Assembly (NCBI RefSeq): GCF_009731355.2
Contig: NZ_AP022810.1
Location: 3,004,001 to 3,068,000, forward strand
Source of the DNA: Desulfuromonas sp. AOP6
GTDB taxonomy: Bacteria; Desulfobacterota; Desulfuromonadia; Desulfuromonadales; SZUA-540
Length of the DNA: 64,000 nucleotides
Direction of reading: 5' to 3'
Positions 47,083 to 55,600 of the stretch are shown here, piece after piece. The translations under genes and the position numbers were made by a program. The notes under the pieces are model-generated. The model saw nothing but the letters and a program-made list of their open reading frames with translations. It searched no databases and was not told where the DNA came from. The first letter of the stretch is position 1; every line of letters begins with the position of its first letter.

Positions 47083-48684
47083 TCAAAGCCCGCTGACCTG
47101 TTCATCGGCCGGATAGGTGACGTGAAAACGGGTGACAAACTCCTGCTTCTCCCCGGCAGCGAGTTCACGCTTCCAGGTGACGGTACCGTCCTTGGCGACC
47201 TCCGCCTCGGTGCCCGCCGGGGACGCGATGGACACGGCAATCTTTTCATGGGTGGAGACGGGCACCTGGTCGCGAATCAACAGACGCACAGGCCTCGTCT
47301 TGCCATTAATAATAGCGGCCTTATAGGCGAAATGCTTACGTGTCTGCTTGCTGAAAGCGCCGATCTCCTCGGTAAACTGCTCCTGCAGACTGTGGGTGAC
47401 CAGGATGGTTTCATCCATTCCCAGAGCGAGGCGCATCTCTTCACCGGCGGGGATGGATGCCGCTACCCGGTTTGTCCCCACATAGCGGCCATCCAGGAAT
47501 ATTTTTAACTCACCTTCCAGCAGAGGATATACGAAAGGGTTCTTAAGGACTGCCGTCAGTGAAGCAAAGCGGGACAGTCTCGGGACCGCGAGATATTCAA
47601 AAGTCGATTCGGCCTCGGAGGTCGATATCAGAATCTTGTGGGGCTGGTTGTCGGACGGCAGCGCAATCTTCCGGTTGACCCGGTAAGACATGGAAGTCGC
47701 CTCGCTGCTCACTTCAGGTTCATAGGCAGCGGTCGCCATACTTTCCATGGGGGCCGATTCCGCCATTTTCAGCAGACGATCCGCCGCCACTGACCGGTAG
47801 GCCATGGGCGGCGGCTCATAGAGATCGATCCGCCAGGGAGAGAGGGGTGGAATCTCACCGGAAACAGATGGACGCGCCGTGGAAAGTTCGATACCGGCGC
47901 CACCGAGATCTTCGCCCGTCGCCTGCTGGACCACGGCGAAAAAATGCAGGGAAACTCGCTGCTGCTCGGTGTCAGCCCGCACCTCGTAAAGCGGTCGCCA
48001 GCGCGCGTCCGCGAGAAAGTAGGAATAGTTTAACTCGAAGAGGGCATCGCTCTCGGCAAAGACCGTCACCCGCAGACTTTTGGATTCCTCGCGCGGGGGA
48101 CCGAGAGCTTGCAATTCCTTTTCCAGTTCAGCTTTTTTCTTCTCCAGGACAACAATTACCTGGTCAAGGCGTGCGATGTTTTCCAGGCGCGCCGCCAAAG
48201 CCTGCTCCAAAGAGCCCAGATAGTTCTGCACAACCTGGAAGGTCGTGTTCTGCTCCTGGGGAAAGGGCAGCACTTTCTGCAGAAAAGCGATGGCCTGGCT
48301 GTTGACTTCGCGTTCATTCTTGTGGCCGACGATCTCTTTTTCGATTTCGTCAAGCCTGTTCTGCAGTGTACGCAGGCGTTCCTGCACCGGCTTGACCAGG
48401 GCTGTACGACGCACCTGGATATCGAGAACGCTCACCTTGTCGGCGGCGGAGATTCCAGCCTGCACCGAATCGTCGATGAGGCTCGGCACGAGACCCGTGA
48501 TGTCGAAAGAAGTCTCTCCCCGCCCCACGGAGACACGCAGGCTCTTTTTTACCATGGCCCGATCTGGATAGAGAATCACTTCGCGGGTGGTGGCCAAGGA
48601 AGCGGCATACTCCGCCTGCCCCCAGGCGAGACAGGGCAGCAACAACGGCATCAGAACCAGACCCAAAACAGCTTTTCTCAGCAT
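47083..48684 (-). CDS. DUF4139 (mucoidy-inhibitor MuiA-like) exported protein
   Basis: About 533 residues with an N-terminal signal peptide (MLRKAVLGLVLMPLLLPCLAWGQ). The DUF4140-like N-terminal part (REVILYPDRAMVKKSL) is followed by a long coiled coil at about 90-190 and a beta-rich DUF4139 domain. I place the start at 48684 because GGAGG is 8 bases upstream and the signal peptide begins there; more upstream starts are possible. The biochemical role is unknown. Confidence 0.85.
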   Translation of the reverse strand: MLRKAVLGLVLMPLLLPCLAWGQAEYAASLATTREVILYPDRAMVKKSLRVSVGRGETSFDITGLVPSLIDDSVQAGISAADKVSVLDIQVRRTALVKPVQERLRTLQNRLDEIEKEIVGHKNEREVNSQAIAFLQKVLPFPQEQNTTFQVVQNYLGSLEQALAARLENIARLDQVIVVLEKKKAELEKELQALGPPREESKSLRVTVFAESDALFELNYSYFLADARWRPLYEVRADTEQQRVSLHFFAVVQQATGEDLGGAGIELSTARPSVSGEIPPLSPWRIDLYEPPPMAYRSVAADRLLKMAESAPMESMATAAYEPEVSSEATSMSYRVNRKIALPSDNQPHKILISTSEAESTFEYLAVPRLSRFASLTAVLKNPFVYPLLEGELKIFLDGRYVGTNRVAASIPAGEEMRLALGMDETILVTHSLQEQFTEEIGAFSKQTRKHFAYKAAIINGKTRPVRLLIRDQVPVSTHEKIAVSIASPAGTEAEVAKDGTVTWKRELAAGEKQEFVTRFHVTYPADEQVSGL

Positions 48685-48756
48685 AGCCATAACCTCCATC
48701 CAGCAGGGGTTTGTCAAATCAGGGGCGACAGCCATCGAGCCATCCCACCTTGACCG

Positions 48757-49299
48757 TCAACGCGCCGTCATCAACGAAGAAATGTACCGAACCACCTCGG
48801 GAGCATTCCAATCCAGCGCCCCGGTGACCGAATCCACCATATTCCCTTCACGGTCGATGATAAAGGTGTGGGGCAAGCCTCGGACCTTGTAGAGATTAGC
48901 TACCGCCTGGGTACTGTCAAGAAGGATGGGGAAATTCACCGGAACCTCTTTTAGAAACTGCGCTACAGCCTCTTTGCCGTTTTCCTCTACATTGACCGCC
49001 AGCATGACAAAGTCGCCTTCTTTCAGCCCTTGATACAGAGACTCCATGGACGGCATCTCTTCCTTGCAGGGCGGACACCAGCTCGCCCAAAAATTGAGAA
49101 ATACCACTTTGCCCCGATACTCGGAAAGAGAAACCGACTCTCCCTGCATATCCGTCAGGCTAAAATCTGGGGCCATGGCAATAGCAGCCGGCTCTTTCGC
49201 AGTCGACAACTCAGACTCACGAACGCCCGAACCTGCCACAAAAAAATAAACGACAGCCAAGCCAATCACCACAGCGGCGATAATCATCTTACGTTGCAT
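48757..49299 (-). CDS. TlpA/ResA-like membrane-anchored thioredoxin
   Basis: A 180-residue periplasmic thiol-disulfide protein. It has an N-terminal membrane anchor (MIIAAVVIGLAVVYFFVA), a thioredoxin fold from about residue 42 (APDFSLTDMQGESVSLSEYRG), and active-site Cys75-Pro-Pro-Cys78 in FWASWCPPCKEEM. It is likely to reduce disulfides, for example in cytochrome c maturation, which is common in this bacterial group; that is inference. AAGGAG lies 9 bases before the ATG. Confidence 0.9.
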   Translation of the reverse strand: MQRKMIIAAVVIGLAVVYFFVAGSGVRESELSTAKEPAAIAMAPDFSLTDMQGESVSLSEYRGKVVFLNFWASWCPPCKEEMPSMESLYQGLKEGDFVMLAVNVEENGKEAVAQFLKEVPVNFPILLDSTQAVANLYKVRGLPHTFIIDREGNMVDSVTGALDWNAPEVVRYISSLMTAR

Positions 49300-49533
49300 G
49301 AAATAAATCTCCTTATGACCTTTTTCGCAAAAAATGGCGCGTTACCAGCTGCGGCAAGAGAAGTGATGTCGAGTTGCAACAAAAAAACAAGGGTAGAACA
49401 AGGCGGGCTTAAAAAGCAAGGTTGACCGGTAGTACCAAAAACCCACCTTGTAGCCCGCGGCCTTTTGACAGTTTCCATTTTTCGGCCATAATTTCATAAA
49501 AGACATTCAAATCACCCATCACAGGAGGGATCT

Positions 49534-50031
49534 ATGCCGCAAGAGTATAAAATGAAAGAAGCTCTGAAAATGGCCATCGAGGCCAAAAAACATCTCATGG
49601 ACTTTTACAATGAGGCCGCCGCGGTCACGGAAAACCCCAAAGGAAAAGCGGTGTTTACCCGGCTCGCCCAGGAGGTCCGTGAGAATGCCGGTAAATTCTT
49701 CACGCACTACAAGTGGGACGACCTGGGCACTTTCGATGAGTTTATGGCCAAACCTGCCAGGGATGACTCGGCCATGCTGCACGAACTGAGGAAAGCCATC
49801 GACAAGAATGTGCATGAGCGCAAGGCCCGCGAGATTGCCCTGCAGGAAGAGGCGGACATGGAGAAGAACTTTACCCTGGCCGCTTCACACATCGTTGACC
49901 CGTCGGTGAAGGCCATCTTTATGGAAGTGGCCAAGGACACCCGCATCCATTATGCAATCATCGAATCGGAATATGCCCACACCATGGCCATGGTTCACGA
50001 AACGGATATTGACATCTACGTGCGCGAATAG
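49534..50031 (+). CDS. Ferritin-like/rubrerythrin-type di-iron protein
   Basis: A 165-residue four-helix protein. Metal-type residues recur in helices: MAIEAKKHLMDFYNEAA, LAQEVRENAGKFF, EEADMEKNFTLAAS and VAKDTRIHYAIIESEYAH, giving the E...ExxH-like pattern of rubrerythrins. There is no C-terminal rubredoxin cysteine domain. It may detoxify peroxide or handle iron. AGGAGG precedes the ATG. It is followed by a small gene on the same strand. Confidence 0.78.
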   Translation: MPQEYKMKEALKMAIEAKKHLMDFYNEAAAVTENPKGKAVFTRLAQEVRENAGKFFTHYKWDDLGTFDEFMAKPARDDSAMLHELRKAIDKNVHERKAREIALQEEADMEKNFTLAASHIVDPSVKAIFMEVAKDTRIHYAIIESEYAHTMAMVHETDIDIYVRE

Positions 50032-50095
50032 AACATCATTCTCCGACGCTTAATAAACTTCAGACAAACGAGAGCACCTGACAAGGAGGAACTTG

Positions 50096-50308
50096 ATGGC
50101 TGAAAAAGACGTGGTAAGCCACATTTTGAAATTTTGCCGAGATCACGAGTTTGCTAAAAAAGTCTTTCAGCAGATTATCGTCGAGAAAAACAAGCACGTT
50201 CAATTGCCCGACGGTGAAGTTCAGTTGACGGACGAAGAGATGACCGAATTCGTCGAACGCTTCAGCGCCGAAATCGAACCGACCCTTTATACATCCAAAC
50301 GCATGTGA
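50096..50308 (+). CDS. Small conserved-looking protein of unknown function
   Basis: A 70-residue acidic protein (MAEKDVVSHILKFCRDHEFA). AAGGAGG lies 8 bases before the ATG, and a terminator follows about 60 bases after the stop, so it is very likely expressed. It has no recognisable domain and one cysteine. It may be cotranscribed with the ferritin-like gene 64 bases upstream. Confidence 0.65.
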   Translation: MAEKDVVSHILKFCRDHEFAKKVFQQIIVEKNKHVQLPDGEVQLTDEEMTEFVERFSAEIEPTLYTSKRM

Positions 50309-50370
50309 CCAGGACAGGGCGCCGCTATCCACCAACCCGCCCAGGCGGCGCCTGTTCAGGATCCCCAGCT

Positions 50371-50404
50371 GAAATCCCCCGTCACTGCGGGGGATTTCTC
50401 TTTT
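50371..50404 (+). terminator. Terminator after the small gene
   Basis: GAAATCCCCC pairs with GGGGGATTTC, followed by TCTTTT. It overlaps the 3' end of the convergent cardiolipin synthase gene. Confidence 0.8.
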
Positions 50405-51551
50405 CACGCCAGAACCAGGCCACTATCGTCACCACCTTGCCAAGGAAACGCTCCCACAGACGGTGGTACCAGGGTCGAATACGCCATTCCGTGTACTCAA
50501 ATTCAATACACTGAAGAAAGTCCTCCTCGAAAAAGGCTTCAACCGCTTCGATAACAGCCGAATCCTCCACCTCCTGGTTTGCTTCCAGATTCCAGTGCTC
50601 GTTCCAGCGGTCGCCATTGGCCGAACCGATGGAGACCCAGTGATCACACATGATAACCTTGGCGTGGAGAAAGCGGGGCTGATACTCAAAGATGCGGACC
50701 CCATTTCGCAGCATCCGCTCATAATGATAGCGACCTAACCAGCGAATTTCTGGATGATCCGTATAAGGCCCCGGCAGCATCAGCCGCACATCGACCCCGT
50801 TGCCCGCCGCGCGGATGAGGGCCCGGCGCAACTTGGCGGAAGGAACGAAGTAGGCCGTGGATAGCCAGACGCGTTGACGAGCCTGACGGATATGGCTCAC
50901 AAAAGACTGCTTGATCTCCGAGCGTTTTAAATAGCGGGAATGTGCGGCCACCCGGCCCCTCTGGACTCCTGCCCTGGTGGGTACCGCAGGAGGCTCTGGC
51001 AGCTGCAGGGGAATTCTGGACCATCGGTTCCAGGTTTCCATGAACAGAGCCTGCCAGGTCTCCACGCTCGGCCCTTCGATCTTGAGCACGACATCGTGCC
51101 AGTACTTTTCCGGCTCCAGACTCGGGTCGAATAGATCCTTGAGGCCAAATCCACCGGTATAGGCCAGGACACCATCCACCAGCAGCAGTTTGCGGTGGTT
51201 GCGAAAGAGATTGCGCTGCCAGTGACTAAAACGCAAGGGGTTGTAAAAGAGCAGGTGCGCCCCTTCGCTCATCAATAAATCGCGATCGCCCCGGGACAAC
51301 CGCAAACTACCGTAACCGTCGAAGAGGAGATAGACCTGCACCCCGCGAGAGGCCGCATCACACAGGGCAGCGATAAATCGTGTTGCCAGCTCTCCCGACT
51401 CGACCAGGTACATTTCAAGCAGGACATATCGCTGGGCCTGCCGGATGCTCTCCAGCATGGTCGGGAAGAAGCGGCTGCCATCCACCAGCAGGCGAAACCT
51501 GTGGCCGCTCTTCCACAGGGTGCGTTCATCTCCGTTTGCTGGATTTTCCAT
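50382..51551 (-). CDS. Cardiolipin synthase (phospholipase D family, ClsB-like)
   Basis: A 389-residue membrane-associated enzyme that forms cardiolipin from phosphatidyl lipids. It has two HKD motifs: His119-x-Lys121-x4-Asp126 in NHRKLLLVDGVLAYTGG and HAKVIMCDHWVSIGSANGD near residue 290. It lacks the N-terminal membrane helices of ClsA, as in ClsB. GGAG precedes the ATG, and it lies 25 bases after the DUF815 gene on the same strand. Confidence 0.9.
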   Translation of the reverse strand: MENPANGDERTLWKSGHRFRLLVDGSRFFPTMLESIRQAQRYVLLEMYLVESGELATRFIAALCDAASRGVQVYLLFDGYGSLRLSRGDRDLLMSEGAHLLFYNPLRFSHWQRNLFRNHRKLLLVDGVLAYTGGFGLKDLFDPSLEPEKYWHDVVLKIEGPSVETWQALFMETWNRWSRIPLQLPEPPAVPTRAGVQRGRVAAHSRYLKRSEIKQSFVSHIRQARQRVWLSTAYFVPSAKLRRALIRAAGNGVDVRLMLPGPYTDHPEIRWLGRYHYERMLRNGVRIFEYQPRFLHAKVIMCDHWVSIGSANGDRWNEHWNLEANQEVEDSAVIEAVEAFFEEDFLQCIEFEYTEWRIRPWYHRLWERFLGKVVTIVAWFWREKRNPPQ

Positions 51552-51576
51552 AAAATGGCTCCAAAACCAGCCCCGC

Positions 51577-52467
51577 TCAGGGCTTCCCCTTCTTCAGCAG
51601 CTGCCTTCCCACCCAATGACTCGAAAATTGCAGGGCGGTACGGCCACAGCGTTTGCTTTTATCGTGCGACCACTGAATGGCCGCCTCCCGTAGTTCCAGC
51701 GACCAACTCATCTCCAGGCCGCTCTGCGCGGCCAGCTTTTCCACGCACTGCCGCACCACGCGCAGATAGTGGTCCTGGGAAAAAGCGTGAAAGGCCACCC
51801 ACAAACCGAAGCGGTCCGAAAGGGAAATTTTTTCTTCCACCCCCTCGCCGTGGTGAATCTCGTTGTTGACCATCTTGGCGCCCAGGTTGTCCGTTTCGTA
51901 TTCAGGCAGCAGATGACGGCGGTTGGAGGTCGTATAGATGCGCACATTGTCGGGAGCTGAATAGACGGAGCCGTCGAGGGCGCTCTTGAGCATTTTGTAG
52001 CTGGGCTCCCCCGGCTCGAAGCTGAGATCGTCACACAGCAGGATAAATTTGAAGGGTTTATCCCCAATGGCGGCGAAGATATCCGGCAAGTAGGTCAGGT
52101 CGTCTTTATCGACCTGGACTACCCGCAGTCCCTGAGGTGCGTAGGCGTGCAGAAGCGCCCTTACCAGAGAAGACTTGCCGGTGCCCCGAGTTCCCCAGAG
52201 CAGCACGTTATTAGCAGGATAACCGGCGAGAAATTGGCGGGTGTTGTCCTCCACCGTCTCTTTTTGTTCTTCGATTCCCAGCAACTCGTCGAGACCTACC
52301 TTTTCCACTTTCTTCACCGGCTCCAAGGTGCCGGAAAAAGAATGGCGGCGCCAATTGGCAGCCAGACAGGTATTCCAGTCGATTGTTTCCACGGGACGGG
52401 GCAGCAGCTGTTCCAGAGAAGTCAGCACCCTCTCGAGCTGCGCTACCACTTCGGGCTTGAGGTCCAT
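51577..52467 (-). CDS. DUF815-family AAA-type ATPase
   Basis: About 296 residues. Walker A GTRGTGKSS lies near residue 93, Walker B-like FILLCDDLSFE near 145, followed by DGSVYSAPDNVRIYTTSNRRHL and LSDRFGLW, the standard DUF815 layout. The start at 52467 is chosen because AGGAGAG sits 7 bases upstream and upstream codons are unlike the family. The cellular role of this family is unknown. It probably shares a message with the cardiolipin synthase gene. Confidence 0.87.
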   Translation of the reverse strand: MDLKPEVVAQLERVLTSLEQLLPRPVETIDWNTCLAANWRRHSFSGTLEPVKKVEKVGLDELLGIEEQKETVEDNTRQFLAGYPANNVLLWGTRGTGKSSLVRALLHAYAPQGLRVVQVDKDDLTYLPDIFAAIGDKPFKFILLCDDLSFEPGEPSYKMLKSALDGSVYSAPDNVRIYTTSNRRHLLPEYETDNLGAKMVNNEIHHGEGVEEKISLSDRFGLWVAFHAFSQDHYLRVVRQCVEKLAAQSGLEMSWSLELREAAIQWSHDKSKRCGRTALQFSSHWVGRQLLKKGKP

Positions 52468-52664
52468 GAGGCACTCTCCTGTCGTCGATGGATGAGGAAA
52501 AGATGCGCTGGTCCACAGGAGTTCGGAGGGTTTTGAGCATGGCGACCCGGTCTTCGGACCAGGGTCAGACGGGCCTGCGGAGAAGCAGATCCTATCATAG
52601 CCCAAATAGGAGGGAGGGGATAAATTTTTCTCGGGCAGGGGGAGGAGAGCGGCGGGAGCTGAAT

Positions 52665-55600
52665 TTAGTAGCCTATAAAAGTTCCCGCATCGTCAGCATC
52701 CACTGTACCCACGTTGTTAGCACCGTCGGGAGAGACCAGGTAGGATTCCACCTCAGCAGGAGTGGTTCCTTCTGTCATCCCTTTGATAGCGATCAGACCA
52801 TCACTGCCACCACCCGTGGTGGTGAGGCTGAAAGTATTGGCCGTATTGCTGTTCAGGTCAAGCCGCAGCGTCGAGCCATTAATGGACGTGGCAGAGAAAC
52901 CTCCGAGCCCAAGGGTGTTTCCGGCCACCGTCGCCGTCATAGTGCTGCTGGTGTCCTGCAGCAGAGTAACGCCGCTACCCACCAGGTTGAAGGCGATGTT
53001 CTTGGCGGAAAGTTCGCCGATATTGCGGGCATAAATCCCGGTGGTGCCGCCGGTGATGCTGCCACCATTGACCGTGAAGGAGCCGGCGCTGTTCTCCAGG
53101 TGGAGACCGTGTCCCAGCGACCCTCCAATATCAGCCTTGGCCACGGTGACATCGGCCAGGGAATTGGTATAGGTGATGGCGTTGCCGCCGACGCTGTTGG
53201 GGTTGGTCACGGTGATGTCGCCAAAATTGATCAGGCCGTCGGCATCCCGGATAACGATACCTGAGCCAATGCGATCGAGAACATCGACCTTATCGAAGGT
53301 AATGACCGAGCCCGCACCGATGCCGTCCATGTTGATGCTGGTGGTCGCGCCATCGATGGACGTATCGCCCAGAACCTGGAAGCGGGAGCCGGAACTCAGG
53401 TTACTGAGATTGATTCCCACGTTGCCGGCATCGGCCGCGTTGACCGAGGCCAGGGTGATGTTGGTCGTGATCGAGTCGAGGTCTATGGCTGGCGCATTGG
53501 TGGTGTCGATAAGGCCGTCAATCACCGTGAGGGTCGCCTCGGCACTGTTGCGAGCCAGAATGCCGGTGCCGCTGTTGGTGAAGATTTCGACATTCTTAAA
53601 GGTGTAGCGACCGCTGTTGTTGTCCAGATAGAGGGGGTCGTTGATCAGTCGGGTGGTGTCGCTGCCCAGGATGAGGTTGTCGAAGCTGACATTCCCCGCC
53701 GAGTTGGTGATGCGCACCCCCTGGTTGTTCGCCGTCAGGGCCTGAATGACGCTCGCGGGCGTGGCCGCGATGAAGTTGACGGAGCCGCCACTGCGCAGGT
53801 CGTTGATGTGGGCGATATATCCGGAGGCACTGTCGATGCGGCCGCCGTAGCTTACGTTGGCAGCGCTGCCGTCAAGGGCAAAAGCAGTGTCCGACTGGCT
53901 GACTATGGTGGTGTCACTGCCGAAGGTGAAGCGGCCGCTTGAACCGTTGCGTATGTCGATACCCACCGGGGATCCCAGTTCTTCCAGCAGGGTGGACCCC
54001 TGGAACAGATAGGTGCCGTCGGCGTTGCTGAAGAGCAGGCCGCCGCCGGCGGTGGCCTCCAGGCTGCCGGTGTTGAAGGTCAGCGTGCCGCCGGAGTGGT
54101 CACCGATGCGCACCAGAGCGGCATCGCGCACCTGGGTCAGATCCCCTTGGTAGGTCACGTTGGCGGTACTGCCATTGACGTGGAACGCGTCGCCGGTGGG
54201 GCTGACAATGGACGTATCGGCGCCGAAGGTAAAGCGGCCACCTGATCCCGCCAGAATATCGACCCCGGCGTCACCACCGTCCAGGGTGGTGCGCCCGAGG
54301 AATTCATAGGTGCCATCGGCGTTGGCGAACTGCAGTCCGTCACCGTTGCTGGCCGTCACCGCCCCGTTGCGGAAAGTCAGCGTGCCGCCGGCATGGTTGG
54401 TCACCTCCACCACACTCGCAAGGTTGCCCTGGCTGAGTTGGCCTTCGTAGCCGACGGTGGCGCTGCTGTCCCGCACGACAAAAGCCGAACCTGTGGGATT
54501 GATGACTTTAGTACTGCTGCCGAAGGTGAAGTTGCCGGCTGAATCCGCCAGGATGTCGATACCAGCATTGCCGCCATCCAGGGTGGTGATACCCAGAATT
54601 TCATAGGTGCCGTCGGCGTTGACAAACTGCAGACCGTCGCCATTGCTGGCCGTCAGATTGCCGGTCCGCAGGGTGAGAGTGCCACCCGAATGATTAGCCA
54701 CATCAAGCAGGCTCGCCGCATTGTTCTGACTCATGGAGCCGCTATATACCAGATCGGCGCTGCTGTCCCGCACCGTTAAGGCTGCGCCGGTGGGGTTGAG
54801 AATGCTGGTGCCGTTGCCAAACTCGAAACTGCCATCCGAACCAGAAAGGATGTCGATGGCGGCATTGCCCCCCTGCAAGCGAGTGGTTCCCAGAAAGGCG
54901 TAGAGCCCGTCCGCATCGGAGAATTGCAGGCCGTTGCCGTCGGTGGCCTCGATGGTGCCGGTGCGGAAGGTGACGGCGCCCCCCGTGTGTCTGGCGACCT
55001 CCACGGCGTTGCCCGTGCCGTTCTGGGTGATCGTGCCGCTGTAATCGACGGTGGCGCTGCTGTCTCGCAGAGTAAAGGCGCTACCACTGGGGGTAAAAAT
55101 CCCTGTGTTGCCGCCAAAGGCGAAACTGCCAGCGGAATCGGCCAGAATATCGATGCCGGCGTCACCACCAACAAGGGTCGTCGTGCCCCGGAAACTGTAG
55201 GTGCCGTCCGCATTGCGGAACTGCAGCCCGTCACCATTGCCGGCGACCAGGGTGCCGCTGTCGAAGATCACCTCGCCGCCGCTATGGTTACGGATGGCGA
55301 TGGCCGAAGTCGCGCTGTCATGAGTCAAATCGCCCTGGTATATCAGATCGGCACTACCGCCATCGATAGAAATGCCGACACCGCCGGAATTGGCGATGGC
55401 GCTGCCGCGCCCGAAAGCCAGACTGCCCTCTGTTTCCACAATGTCGACGCCAGTGCCGGCGGCGCTGTCAACCAGCAGCCGGCTCACTTCCAGATCAAGT
55501 TGACTATTGCTGACTTTCAGGCCAGAACCAGAAGACCCTGTGGCGGCCAGAAGCCCACGCACTGTCATCTGCCCACTTACACCTGAAAAATCGAGGGCGC

